A DNA stretch of 64,000 bases from Artemisia argyi (lineage: Eukaryota > Streptophyta > Magnoliopsida > Asterales > Asteraceae). The stretch spans positions 121,547,228 through 121,611,227 of the forward strand of contig CM060693.1 of assembly GCA_030686995.1 (NCBI GenBank). The letters run 5' to 3'. Position numbers and translations under genes: made by a program. Below, in pieces: positions 13,036-25,389 of this stretch (positions are counted from its first letter, which is position 1; the number at the start of each line of letters is the position of its first letter). The notes under the pieces are model-generated. The model worked only from the letters and a program-made list of their open reading frames with translations. It was not told the origin of the DNA and ran no database searches.

Positions 13036-14635
13036 CGGTTTCTTCTTGCGACGTCGGCCAATGCGTTCCTATCGCGTGCGCCAGTGCCGATACGAGTGCT
13101 ACTTTAGACCATCCTCAGCTGGTGGAGTTAGCAACAGCGAGAGGTTTGTGCGTTCTTTATGCAGTACTTTATTCTCCATGTACATGTTTCTTACATATCA
13201 ATTTCCTTTTTGTGTTCATGCTAAATGTAGGTATCAATGGTGGACGTTGCTCTGGTGTTAACGATCACGACCATCAGCGGAGCGACAACGAACAGTTACC
13301 TATTTTCTTTACAGCTGTACCGGCTGTTAATCGTAATCCGTCTCCTCAGGAAGCTGTTGACGAGCAAACCGAATGTGGTGACTCTCACAAACGGCAACGT
13401 CTTTCGTTAATTGCATATGAAGGTGACTTACGTTGGTTTACATTCTGTTGTCGTTAGTAGGCATGGTCACTTAATGTTGCTAATCGGTGCATGTGTCTTC
13501 TTTGCATAGTTGTTTCTGCAACCTTTTCTGAGCCTTCAACCAGAAAACGAACACCAAGTCATCAGCAAGGTTGGCCGTACACCGCTGATCCTTTGAGGCT
13601 AAGTAAAGGTAGCTTTCCCACCATTTATTTTCATACTATACTGTTGTCAAACGACCATGTTTCTAACACACATTTTATCTGCTACTAAAAAATGAAGGTG
13701 TCTTGCGTGGTCCGGTGTCGTTAGATTTTGTTTCGGGTACTATTGTCCCGGAGCGTGCCCAGCCATCGGTTTCTTTCTTAAAGGAATCCAGTGCTGAACC
13801 TGTTTTCACAGCCCTTGATTTCAAACGTAAGGGAACTAAAAGAAGTTTGGTCCGAATGTCTTCGACAGGTACGGTAACAAAAACATTGTTTCTCAATTTT
13901 CGTACGATTTATTTTGTTGATACTCTCTTGCCTTTTTTTCCCTGATTCACGGCCTATCTTTCCCATGCTTTAGGCCCGGCGGCGTCGCAAGGGAACACTA
14001 TGGCTGGACAGTCTGCAACTTGCGCTTCAAAGAGGCCATGAGTATTGTCTTCAGTAGCTGTTACCAACCAGCTATATTCTCAAAATACTGCATCAGCTCG
14101 CGCCCATACGGCCTCTCCATTTGTAGATGTTCCGTCAGCAGTACACTCTTCACATGTTTCCGAAGGTTCGTATAATACAGATACTTCCGTTCATGTGTTA
14201 TGTGGCTAACCATTCGGTTATCTGTGACGGCATCCGTGCTTCGTTGGCACAATAATTTTTTATGCCCGCGTGTCTTGCTTTCGAGTACCTGTTGTTTGTA
14301 CAGCAGCTTCACATACGAATGAGACTGACACGGCTCAACTACCTCCGAAAAGAAGACGGACGATGCCTACAAGAGTCGTACCAGCAAGGTTACCAAGCGA
14401 TCACCATATGTCTCCACAGGTTACCACCGACTGTATGAATGCTCATGCTGACATACCCGGGCCTTCTTTTGAAACAGAGTGAGGTTAGTGGTGTGGTAAC
14501 AGTGTCTATACTTCGTTCGCACACTAATTTCTTATGCCCGTGTGCGCTGCTTACGAGTACCTATTGTTTCTAAAGCAGCTTTAAATACGGATGAGACTGA
14601 CACGGCTCAGCTACCTCCAAATAAAAGACGGTTGG
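13036..14635 (+). pseudogene. Helitron gene 5' region: several small exons
   Basis: GC-richer exon-like blocks alternate with short AT-rich introns having TAG/CAG acceptors and AG-GT donors. Blocks lie near 13061-13140, 13231-13421, 13510-13608, 13700-13868, 13975-14040, 14278-14482 and 14550-14635. The peptides are basic and Ser/Thr/Pro-rich (…AQLPPKRRRTMPTR…), which fits the variable N-terminal tail of plant Helitron proteins that precedes the conserved GPP…YVC…FWYEER block found at 25880. A possible start is ATG 13061, but I cannot fix it. An upstream block (12466-12560, ending at GTAGGT) may be a 5' untranslated exon. Exon borders are by eye. The last exon is interrupted by E1 after KRRLV. 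Confidence 0.5.
14238..14635 (+). repeat. Tandem duplication of a Helitron exon, offset 272 bp
   Basis: The stretch from about 14238 (CTTCGTTGGCACA…) recurs from about 14510 (CTTCGTTCGCACA…), offset 272. It encodes twice the phrase NETDTAQLPP / TDETDTAQLPP followed by KRR. The second copy is cut by E1 at 14635 and continues at 25395 with VPTRIAPARLPSDDHMSPQ, matching VPARLPSDHHMSPQ of copy one. The copies are clearly diverged, so the duplication predates E1. Confidence 0.8.
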
Positions 14636-17600
14636 TGATTGATGCTAAACCGTCAACTTATATTAACCAAAGAATGGTCAACAAGTTCAGACAGCCTAGA
14701 GTCAATGCTCCGCGGAATATAGTGGTTTCCCCGGGTCGTTATGTCCCGACGAGGTGTGATGGTTATCAAACGGTTCTGTGATCGGGTGAATTTGGATGGA
14801 AATGGGTTTGTGAGTGATTAAGCTACTGATTTATACAATGAAATAGCTTAAATAAGCTATATAAACAAGACTGGAAGATTAGAAAAACCAGAAACATTTA
14901 AAACCTAAAAACGCGTCCGCTGACGTTTTAAATAACGCGAACGTACAAAATAAAAAGTGAAAACTGAAATCTGAAAACCCACAGAGGGTGAAAATGACTT
15001 TTTTACAAACCTAAGGGTAAAAGAAAATTTTTAGAAAAAGAAAATTAATTTTTACACTATTTAATTATTTAATATTAATTAAATACTAATTAATACTAAT
15101 TAATAATATTTAAAATACTTAAATACAATATAATATTAATTTAATACTAAAAAGGTGAAAATAAAATTTCTAAAATTATAAAATAACTAAAAATAAGTTT
15201 TAAAATTAAAAATATGTATTTTTGTCTTTTTGTGATTTTTCTATTAATTAATTACTAATTAAACATTAATTACCTAATTAAACTATTTTAAATTATTAAA
15301 AATACTAAATGAACAGTAAAATTCTAGAAAAATTCCTAAAATTATATTACATTATATAAAAGATAGGAAAAATATAAAAACTAGGTCTTGCTTAATAAAA
15401 ACTAATTATGCTATCTAAACCTTGATTATTAATTAATTATTGATAAAGCTAAGATTAAATCTAATAAATACCAAATGACAAAATAAAAATCTGAGAAAAT
15501 TACTATAAATACTTTAATACAAGAGCAATTTAAGAAAAATATAAAAAAACTAAGTTCTTAATAAAAATTTAAAAATTAAAATTAAAATTTAAATAAAATT
15601 AAATAGAAACTATCACTTAAAAATAAATTGGTTTTTCTGGATTTTCTTTTTGGAAAACTATTTTACAACTAAAATCATGAAACTTTAACAAAAACAACTT
15701 TGGTGGAACTCAGAAATAAGCCAGAATAAGCCAAAAAGTTGAGACAGTTGACTTTGTTTGACCACAAAGGAAAATAAGCTAAATTGGGCTTAAGTGGGAC
15801 CCGCTCTGGTTGATTCTGGTTCAAATGACTTGTGTGAACATGTAGAAGCTATAATAGACCAAATAAGCTCATAAGATAAGCTATTAAGCACTTAAATAAG
15901 CAAATGGATAATTGTGTGAACACTGAAGTGGGACAAACTTAAGGGCTATCTAGGGGGCACACTAGGATGATTGGGGGCACAAGCCTGGGTGCATTGGAAA
16001 GCCACCCACCTAGGGAGTTCAAAGAACCAAAAAGTGAACCATGGGGCCCACTAGGGAAGGCTGCAGCCACCACCAAAGTTGGTGGTGTGGGCTGAGGTCT
16101 GTGGTGCAGGGGAGGTCAGTCCCCCTACAGCCCACTTTGATGGTTCACAAAAGCCATAAATAAATTCCAAAAAATAAGCACACTATGTGATTCTCAAGTT
16201 AAACTGGTACACAACAAATGTAAACAAGTTTCAAGCCTTAATTCAACTCACATAAATCATGAAAATTACTTGAACTTTTGGAAAAAATTGAAAACAAGCA
16301 CATTTGACTTTTTCACAAGAACTCACAAGTTGACTTTAATGAACTTTAACTTGAATCTAATGACTGACATGGGTATATTATGATAAAACAAAGCTATTCT
16401 AGGCTAAATTAACTAGTATGGAATTGAAATTATGGATTTCCTCCTCAAAACTACCAACAGTTAACACTTAAGGAGGATTGATAGTGAATTTTGACTAATT
16501 GAAGTTAAACCTACCAATTTTCTCAGTTACTAATTTTATTACAACCTAAGTGACTAAAAGAAACTATTAGTAACAAGTAAATCCCCCTGATTCACCCTGA
16601 ACCACCCAGAACCAAACACACCCTTAAATATTCAGTTTTAGAAATTTAGGAAGCAAATGAATATGCTACCCCATGAATCTGATTTTAAGGGTTGTAACAT
16701 GCTAGCATAGGCTCATTTGAACACAAGAACATCAAGATTATCAACAAGTACCCTAGAATTCATAACATGCTATGTTGACAGTGGATTCCATAAAATGAGT
16801 AACAGATGTTTCCAATGATCCAGCGAGTGATACGAAGCAAAAATCTTACTAACTTACATCTAACAAACATAAAAAATCACATGTAAAAGCTTATACTTTA
16901 TTTTACAGTTAAATGCAAATATATTGGAAAATGCTTACAAAGTACTTCCAAGCCAAGGACAAGGTACCAGGATCATATGAATTTACCCTACAGCTTCCTA
17001 ACAAGCTTCCAAACCAAATCCTTCCATTATCATCCCTGCTCCCATCTTCTTCTTCTCTTCTTTTTGATTTTTGATTTACTAACTATTTATTTATTATTTT
17101 TTAGTAATTTTGCTTTTCTTAACTAAGCTGAGCCAAAAGCTTGGAAACCTTTTAAATGTTAACAAGTGGACCTAAGAGAGCTTATTGGATCAGGAAATAA
17201 CAACTTATCTCACAACCAAACTGAAATTAAATTTTCACATAAAAATGGCACAAATTGAATTCTGACATAAACATTGGAATCAAGGTTAAACAAAGTTGTT
17301 AATACACTACATAAGGTGATTACAAGCTTCTGGAACCAGAAAACAAGCTTAGAAATTTGATTACACTTAAAACGATTACCTATAGCTAAACTACAACTAA
17401 TTTTAAACTAACTAACTACTACCCACTTCTTTGCTTCTTTCTCTTCATTTATATCAGTCCTGGAGGTCCACAAAGACTTTCCCACCAATTTATGGCCATT
17501 GGATTGCTTAGGTTTGATCTTGACCCTTCAAATGCAGAATGGCGGGAAAAGTGGGTTTGGCAGGTTGGGTTGCTTGTGAGGGTTTAGTGAATAATAATTG

Positions 17601-18552
17601 GAGTTTGGAGGTTTGTGGTGAGGTGGAGGGGACAAGAGATGGGAGAGATGAGGTGGAGGAGGGGGGAATTGAGTGTGGCAGTGGGTTTTGCAGGCTGCTA
17701 GTGGGAGAGGTGGAGGATGGTCAAAGGGTTGACTGGGGGATTGAATAAAACGGTTTGGGTTTTTATTATTATTTAGGTGGTGGGCTGATGGTGATTGGGC
17801 CAAGGGGTATAAGATGGACTGGATTGGGAGGTATAAGGTTGGGTGGGCTTTTGTTGTGTTTGGATTAGTTTATTTGGGTTTGGTTTTGCTTTGGTTTATT
17901 TATTTCATGTTTCAAAATCACAAGGACCATTTATGCAAAACTGAAAATCAAGGGACTGATTTTGTAAACTTTTCAAACTTGTTTCAAGGGTAAAACATGC
18001 CATCTTTCAATAGTCCAAGGTTTTAAAAATATAATTTTCACTTTTGGTCCTTCAGGGACTAAAATTGCAATTTATTGAAACTTGAGGGACCAAAATGAAC
18101 TTTTCTCCAAACTTTCACCTAGGGACCAATTTTGATAACTTTTGATTTCCCAAGGTCCAAAAATGATTTTTCTTTCAAAAATATCCCACCAGGGATCAAT
18201 TTTGCCAAAATCTGAAAGTACAGGGACTGAACTTGTAATTTTCCAAAATTTTTGAGATTTTTCACCAAAGGACTAAGTATGACAATTTATGATTTCAAAA
18301 GGACCTTTGGTGATTTTTCTTTTAAAATATGTGCTCAGGGACTATTTTTGCCAATTTTTTGAAAGTTGGGGGACTGAAACTGCCAATTTTGCAAACTTTG
18401 TACGTTTTTCATTTGTTTTTGCTCATTTTGCATCTAAAACATATAAAACACAATTTTGAAATATTTTTAGTATTTTGATGCATATTTGAGTGTTTTTGTA
18501 TGTTTTGCAGTTCATATTTAACCAAAAATGATGAGTGTTTAAGCACTCATCA
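14636..18552 (-). repeat. E1 3' LTR
   Basis: On the plus strand it starts TGATTGATGC and ends GCACTCATCA. It carries a TATAAAT on the minus strand at 17453-17447 as candidate promoter, and a degenerate periodic repeat (GGGACY…TTG…AATTTT) at about 17925-18400. The end is a self-complementary AGTGTTTAAGCACT. Confidence 0.95.
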
Positions 18553-18568
18553 ATCCCCCACACTAAAC
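18553..18568 (-). promoter_or_regulatory. E1 polypurine tract
   Basis: On the sense strand it reads GTTTAGTGTGGGGGAT immediately before the 3' LTR, the expected place for plus-strand priming. Confidence 0.8.
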
Positions 18569-18624
18569 TATTGCTAGTCCCTAGCAATACTGTTTTGAAA
18601 ACTTGATGGATTTTAAACTCTTTA

Positions 18625-18965
18625 CCAAAAGCCATCACTTCTGGAGTAGCCAGGTGTGAGAACTGTGGTACACCTGATAACCGTGTGATTTTGAGCAAAC
18701 CACCAGCTGTCAACGGATTTGATTAGTCTTTACCAAAAGTCGTTTGCTTCTGGACTAGCCAACTCTTGATGGAATAGTCAACAACTTGGTGAGCTGATTA
18801 CCAATTATGGATTTTCCACTGCCTTTACCACAAGCCATAATCTTGTGGGCTAGCCAACTCATTCGCTTTATGGGATATGGTGAGTTGAGGTACCATACAA
18901 TTTTGGGCAAATTGCAAGCCGTAAACGGATTTGAGTTATCTTTACCAAGAGCCGTTTGCTCCTGG
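18625..18965 (-). ncRNA. E1 array of four short stem-loops
   Basis: Four inverted repeats lie at 18625-18644, 18733-18753, 18828-18848 and 18945-18965. In sense they are CCAGAAG/CTTTTGG, CCAGAAG/CTTTTGG, CCACAAG/CTTGTGG and CCAGGAG/CTCTTGG, with loops of 6, 7, 7 and 7 nt. Each sits in a conserved frame GGCTA-N-YCC…GG-TAAAG. E2 holds the same four. Stem changes are compensatory (A-U to G-C at pair 5, G-U to C-G at pair 4). The function is unknown; this is a cis RNA element of the retrotransposon and not an established ncRNA. Confidence 0.6.
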
Positions 18966-19083
18966 ATTAGCCAATCCCTTTGTCGGTTAGACATGGCGGA
19001 CTGATTACCACAAAAATTTTGAAGCACCAGTGAAATTTTTTTTTGAAATTTTGGCAAAAAACGGGGGTACAAGATAGTAAAAT

Positions 19084-19350
19084 GTGATAAAATTCGCTAG
19101 AATAGCGAAATACCCCCCCCCCCCCCACACACACACACTTAGCATGAATATTGTCCTCAATATTCAAAGTCCCGGCTATTATGCCGACTCTTTGAACGTA
19201 AAAGGGCAACATTACAAGCTAAGCGTGGAAAACACCATTTTGTTTTTTCACTCTATTTGTAACCATAGCATGGGGGACTCCCCCACACTTAGGGTGAAAA
19301 CCCTATAAGCATGCTACTGTTTTTGTTTACCGAGTCGCTAGCTTGACTCG
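19084..19350 (-). ncRNA. E1 post-ORF hairpin set
   Basis: In sense order after the stop codon the hairpins are: CGAGTC…GACTCG (19350-19331); TAGGG-TTTTCA-CCCTA (about 19305-19290) followed by a G-rich tract; a compound TTCAAAG…CTTTGAA hairpin enclosing GTCGGC/GCCGGGAC (about 19194-19160); and GAATATTG-AGGA-CAATATTC (19165-19146). The last is followed by AAGTGTGTGTG and a G run of about 15 (plus-strand C run near 19111-19126). E2 has the same set, and family 2 has analogues of the first, second and fourth. Confidence 0.55.
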
Positions 19351-19359
19351 ACCCCGAAT

Positions 19360-21171
19360 TCATTTGTCCTTGGGGAAGCATGATGTGGAAGAAACAATCT
19401 CAATCGGACTTTCATTCAAGATGTTTGGACAAACATTTGAAGCACGTGAAAGTTCCACACAGATGAGATAAGTATCCGGCTCAAGATAATGATACATGAA
19501 AATGCTGGGATCAAAGATAGTGTCTTCATTCCCGAATGAGTGAAGAAGAGAGGAAGGCACCTCGAGAACAGGCTCATTAGCCTGAGTTTGGATTTCAAGG
19601 GTCAAGCTCAAAAACATCCCGGGAGGGTGGGTGGGAATTTGCAAATCCTCATGATTGAGGGTATCTCCCCCCAGGCTATCATACTCCAGAGGAGTCATGA
19701 CAAGGCGATCAATGATGGGCTCAGAAGGTATTTCATCAACATCACTGATGTCTCCATAAGATAAAGACTTTTCATCAGTGTTTGAATCACTAAGCCCGGT
19801 ATTGAGATATGAATTGAGTGATGGATCATCATTCAATAAGCTTTCAAGGAAAAGAATATCCCCCTCAGAATCAAGATAGTTATCATCAACTTCATACGAA
19901 GTTGAACTATCTAGAGCAAGGAATGCTTCGACTTCTTCCATATCATCTTTGAAATCAAAGAGATCATCATCACCTCCCGATGGAAGTGGATTGGTGTGAG
20001 TGAGTTCATCGGCGAACTCCTCGAGAAGAAAGTCAACATTAGAGTGGGGAAGGGATGCATCAACATACTCAATGTCTCCATAAGATAAACAATCATCACT
20101 GGAATCAGAGACAATCTCAATTTGATCATTTGGATTATTAGGGGTGGAAGGAATATCACACACATGATCAAAAGTTCCCTGTGACTCTCTCGGGATTGGG
20201 ACAAGGATCTCAACACTAGACTTTATTAATTCGTCAGATTCCTTATTAGGAACAGTGCTAAGATGCTCATCCCCCATGTTTAGAGAGTGAGTGTGAACTT
20301 CGGGTGTGATAACAACAGACTGAGGGAAATGAGAGGAGCTAGCATTCATGGAATGTACAAGTTCCATTTGATCTTCTGCTAGTAATTTCTCTGTCTCATT
20401 ATTTTCTCCCTGATTTTCAATGGGAGGAATCATAAATGATGAATCTGAGGAACCCTTATAAAATTGAATGATATCAAGGGTGTCCTCGTTATCACTATCA
20501 TCATCATAGTCTAGAAGAGCAGCTTGACGAAATTTGGCACGTGCTATAGCTGCTTGTTCTAAGACAAGTAATTCTTCCATGCTCAATTCGTTTCTAGCAT
20601 CTCGTTCTTTAGCAAGTAATTCTGCCATAGATTTCTCACGAGAGTCTTGAGACGATGCGGTACCCAACTCCTCCTTAAGTTCATTCAATATATCAAGAGC
20701 CTTTAGTAAAAGGTCTTGCTTAGTATCATGAGGAGTTGTGTGAATCATATGGTACTGTGGAGGTGGGTCTGAAAATGAATAGTCGTAATTGTTACAAGGA
20801 AATGGATTCCTTGTTTGACAATCCGAGCTAGAGTGTGGACCTCCACAGTAATCACAACAGTGAAACTGATGTGGCTGTGGGTTGTATGTGCTAGAGTTAT
20901 AATTGTTACCAGGAAACTGCTCATAGATAAGCGTGTTTCCCGATTGACAATCAGAACTGTAATGTGAACCACCACAGTACTCACAATAGTAAAACTGTTG
21001 AGTCTCATGGTGTGGTAATTGATGGAATGAATCAGTTGTGTCATGGTAGGAATAGGGATTCTGGTTATAGACAGACCCGTTTCCTGACTCTACCATGCCA
21101 CAACTGGGGCAATTGCCACCATTATAAGGATTACCACACCAATGGCAAACAAGAAGGTGTGGATGAGACAT
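19360..21171 (-). CDS. E1 gag-like protein with N-terminal Cys/His knuckles
   Basis: I chose ATG 21171 (MSHPHLL…) because E2 starts at the same place; an in-frame ATG at 21273 exists only here. It gives about 603 residues. Near the N-terminus are three metal-binding-like units: CHWCG…CPSCG, CEYCGGSHYSSDC and CDYCGGPHSSSDC (C-x2-C-x3-H-x4-C). A Tyr/Gln/His-rich part follows, then a Glu/Arg/Ala-rich helix (KSMAELLAKERDARNELSMEELLVLEQAA) with coiled-coil character, then a long acidic Ser/Asp-rich tail with DSSDDCLSYGD repeats. No protease, RT or integrase motif is present. A nucleic-acid-binding packaging role is inferred from the knuckles. It strongly resembles proteins I recall from Asteraceae retroelements. 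Its frame is intact, unlike many neighbours. Confidence 0.75.
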   Translation of the reverse strand: MSHPHLLVCHWCGNPYNGGNCPSCGMVESGNGSVYNQNPYSYHDTTDSFHQLPHHETQQFYYCEYCGGSHYSSDCQSGNTLIYEQFPGNNYNSSTYNPQPHQFHCCDYCGGPHSSSDCQTRNPFPCNNYDYSFSDPPPQYHMIHTTPHDTKQDLLLKALDILNELKEELGTASSQDSREKSMAELLAKERDARNELSMEELLVLEQAAIARAKFRQAALLDYDDDSDNEDTLDIIQFYKGSSDSSFMIPPIENQGENNETEKLLAEDQMELVHSMNASSSHFPQSVVITPEVHTHSLNMGDEHLSTVPNKESDELIKSSVEILVPIPRESQGTFDHVCDIPSTPNNPNDQIEIVSDSSDDCLSYGDIEYVDASLPHSNVDFLLEEFADELTHTNPLPSGGDDDLFDFKDDMEEVEAFLALDSSTSYEVDDNYLDSEGDILFLESLLNDDPSLNSYLNTGLSDSNTDEKSLSYGDISDVDEIPSEPIIDRLVMTPLEYDSLGGDTLNHEDLQIPTHPPGMFLSLTLEIQTQANEPVLEVPSSLLHSFGNEDTIFDPSIFMYHYLEPDTYLICVELSRASNVCPNILNESPIEIVSSTSCFPKDK

Positions 21172-21448
21172 AGAAATAATCAAATGTGTATAGAGGGGTA
21201 GGGATGAAGAATCAAAGATGTGAGAGGGTAAAGGAGAATGTTTTTTGGATTTTTGGAAAGACATTTTATACAAATGATAAAGAAAATCTTTTTGTGTTTT
21301 TGTGTTCGTTGAAAACTGAGTTTAAAATGTTTTCGGGAACGGTTTTGTTTTGATAATAAGAAAATATGAACAAAGGATGGATAAATGTACAATGGAACGA
21401 ATTCCAAAAGCACTAATCAGAAAAACCGTTTAGAATAGCGCGCACACC

Positions 21449-21466
21449 TCCCCGGCAGCGGCGCCA
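21449..21466 (-). promoter_or_regulatory. E1 primer-binding site, tRNA-Asp(GUC)
   Basis: In sense it reads TGGCGCCGCTGCCGGGGA, complementary to the 3' 18 nt of plant tRNA-Asp(GUC) as I recall it, with one mismatch. It lies 5 bp inside the 5' LTR. Confidence 0.85.
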
Positions 21467-21471
21467 AAAAT

Positions 21472-24400
21472 TGATTGATGCTAAACCATCAACTTATATT
21501 AACCAAAGAATGGTCAACAAGGTCAGACAGCCTAGAGTCAATGCTCCGCGGAATATAGTGGTTTCCCCGGGTCGTTATGTCCCGACGAGGTGTGATGGTT
21601 ATCAAACGGTTCTGTGATCGGGTGAATTTGGATGGAAAGGGGTTTGTGAGTGATTAAGCTACTGATTTATACAATGAAATAGCTTAAATAAACTATATAA
21701 ACAAGACTGGAAGATTAGAAAAACCAGAAACGTTTAAAACCTAAAAACGCGTACGCTCACGTTTTAAATAACGCGAACGTACAAAATAAAAAGTGAAAAC
21801 TGAAATCTGAAAACCCACAGAGGGTGAAAATGACTTTTTTACAAACCTAAGGGTAAAAGAAAATTTTTAGAAAAAGAAAATTAATTTTTACACTATTTAA
21901 TTATTTAATATTAATTAAATACTAATTAATACTAATTATTAATATTTAAAATACTTAAATACAATATAATATTAATTTAATACTAAAAAGGTGAAAATAA
22001 AATTTCTAAAATTATAAAATAACTAAAAATAAGTTTTAAAATTAAAAATATGTATTTTTGTCTTTTTGTGATTTTTCTATTAATTAATTACTAATTAAAC
22101 ATTAATTACCTAATTAAACTATTTTAAATTATTAAAAATACTAAATGAACAGTAAAAATTCTAGAAAAACTCCTAAAATTATATTACATTATATAAAAGA
22201 TAGGAAAAATATAAAAACTAGGTCTTGCTTAATAAAAACTAATTATGCTATCTAAAACTTAATTATTAATTAATTATTAATAAAGCTAAGATTAAATCTA
22301 ATAAATACCAAATGACAAAATAAAAATCTGAGAAAATTACTATAAATAATTTAATATAAGAGCAATTTAAGAAAAATATAAAAAAACTAAGTTCTTAATA
22401 AAAATTTAAAAATGAAAATTAAAATTTAAATAAAATTAAATAGAAACTATCACTTAAAAATAAATTGGTTTTTCTGGATTTTCTTTTTGGAAAACTATTT
22501 TACAACTAAAATCATGAAACTTTAACAAAAACAACTTTGGTGGAACTCAGAAATAAGCCAGAATAAGCCAAAAAGTTGAGACAGTTGACTTTGTTTGACC
22601 ACAAAGGAAAATAAGCTAAATTGGGCTTAAGTGGGACCCGCTCTGGTTGATTCTGGTTCAAATGACTTGTGTGAACATGTAGAAGCTATAATAGACCAAA
22701 TAAGCTCATAAGATAAGCTATTAAGCACTTAAATAAGCAAATGGATACTTGTGTGAACACTGAAGTGGGACAAACTTAAGGGCTGTTTAGGGGGCACACT
22801 AGGATGATTGGGGGCACAAGCCTGGGTGCATTGGAAAGCCACCCACCTAGGGAGTTCAAAGAACCAAAAAGTGAACCATGGGGCCCACTAGGGAAGGCTG
22901 CAGCCACCACCAAAGTTGGTGGTGTGGGCTGAGGTCTGTGGTGCATGGGAGGTCAGTCTCCCTGCAGCCCACTTTGATGGTTCACAAAAGCCATAAATAA
23001 ATTCCAAAAAATAAGCACACTATGTGATTCTCAAGTTAAGCTGGTACACAACAAATGTAAACAAGTTTCAAGCCTTAATTCAACTCACATAAATCATGAA
23101 AATTACTTGAACTTTTGGAAAAAATTGAAAACAAGCACATTTGACTTTTTCACAAGAACTCACAAGTTGACTTTAATGAACTTTAACTTGAATCTAATGA
23201 CTGACATGGGTATATTATGATAAAACAAAGCTATTCTAGGCTAAATTAACTAGTATGGAATTGAAATTATGGATTTCCTCCTCAAAACTACCAACAGTTA
23301 ACACTTAAGGAGGATTGATAGGGAATTTTGACTAATTGAAGTTAAACCTACCAATTTTCTTAGTTACTAATTTTATTACAACCTAAGTGACTAAAAGAAA
23401 CTATTAGTAACAAGTAAATCCCCCTGATTCACCCTGAACCACCCAGAACCAAACACACCCTTAAATATTCAGTTTTAGAAATTTAGGAAGCAAATGAATA
23501 TGCTACCCCATGAATCTGATTTTAAGGGTTGTAACATGCTAGCATAGGCTCATTTGAACACAAGAACATCAAGATTATCAACAAGTACCCTAGAATTCAT
23601 AACATGCTATGTTGACAGTGGATTCCATAAAATGAGTAACAGATGTTTCCAATGATCCAGCGAGTGATATGAAGCAAAAATCTTACTAACTTACATCTAA
23701 CAAACATAAAAAATCACAGGTAAAAGCTTATACTTTATTTTACAGTTAAATGCAAATATATTGGAAAATGCTTACAAAGTACTTCCAAGCCAAGGACAAG
23801 GTACCAGGATCATATGAATTTACCCTACAGCTTCCTAACAAGCTTCCAAACCAAATCCTTCCATTATCATCCCTGCTCCCATCTTCTTCTTCTCTTCTTT
23901 TTGATTTTTGATTTACTAACTATTTATTTATTATTTTTTAGTAATTTTGCTTTTCTTAACTAAGCTGAGCCAAAAGCTTGGAAACCTTTTAAATGTTAAC
24001 AAGTGGACCTAAGAGAGCTTATTGGATCAGGAAATAACAACTTATCTCACAACCAAACTGAAATTAAATTTTCACATAAAAATGGCACAAATTGAATTCT
24101 GACATAAACATTGGAATCAAGGTTAAACAAAGTTGTTAATACACTACATAAGGTGATTACAAGCTTCTGGAACCAGAAAACAAGCTTAGAAATTTGATTA
24201 CACTTAAAACGATTACCTATAGCTAAACTACAACTAATTTTAAACTAACTAACTACTACCCACTTCTTTGCTTCTTTCTCTTCATTTATATCAGTCCTGG
24301 AGGTCCACAAAGACTTTCCCACCAATTTATGGCCATTGGATTGCTTAGGTTTGATCTTGACCCTTCAAATGCAGAATGGCGGGAAAAGTGGGTTTGGCAG

Positions 24401-25389
24401 GTTGGGTTGCTTGTGAGGGTTTAGTGAATAATAATTGGAGTTTGGAGGTTTGTGGTGAGGTGGAGGGGACAAGATATGGGAGAGATGAGGTGGAGGAGGG
24501 GGGAATTGAGTGTGGCAGTGGGTTTTGCAGGCTGCTAGTGGGAGAGGTGGAGGATGGTCAAAGGGTTGACAGGGGGATTGAATAAAATGGTTTGGGTTTT
24601 TATTATTATTTTGGTGGTGGGCTGATGGTGATTGGGCCAAGGGGTATAAGATGGACTGGATTGGGAGGTATAACGTTGGGTGGGCTTTTGTTGTGTTTGG
24701 ATTAGTTTATTTGGGTTTGGTTTTGCTTTGGTTTATTTATTTCATGTTTCAAAATCACAAGGACCATTTATGCAAAACTGAAAATCAAGGGACTAATTTT
24801 GTAAACTTTTTAAACTTGTTTGAAGGGTAAAACATGCCATCTTTCAATAGTCCAAGGTTTTAAAAATATAATTTTCACTTTTGGTCCTTCAGGGACTAAA
24901 ATTGCAATTTATTGAAACTTGAGGGACCAAAATGAACTTTTCTCCAAACTTTCACCCAGGGACCAATTTTGATAACTTTTGATTTCCCAAGGTCCAAAAA
25001 TGATTTTTCTTTCAAAAATATCCCACCAGGGATCAATTTTGCCAAAATCTGTAAGTACAGGGACTGAACTTGTAATTTTCCAAAACTTTTGAGATTTTTC
25101 ACCAAAGGACTAAGTATGACAATTTATGATTTCAAAAGGACCTTTGGTGATTTTTCTTTTAAAATATGTGCTCAGGGACTATTTTTGCCAATTTTTTGAA
25201 AGTTGGGGGACTGAAACTGCCAATTTTGCAAACTTTGTACGTTTTTCATTTGTTTTTGCTCATTTTGCATCTAAAACATATAAAACACAATTTTGAAATA
25301 TTTTTAGTATTTTGATGCATATTTGAGTGTTTTTGTATGTTTTGCAGTTCAGATTTGACCAAAAATGATGAGTGTTTGAGCACTCATCA
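21472..25389 (-). repeat. E1 5' LTR
   Basis: This is the partner of 14636-18552 with scattered substitutions. A TATAAAT candidate promoter is at 24290-24284 (minus). At 21554-21568 the plus strand reads TATAGTGGTTTCCCC, resembling the D-arm region of tRNA-Asp (see findings). Confidence 0.95.

Noticed and set aside
17528..17803. 91-codon ORFs in E1 LTRs (also 24365-24640)
   Set aside because: Low-complexity Pro/His frames opposite G-rich LTR DNA; the opposite-strand frames are equally open. No support for coding.
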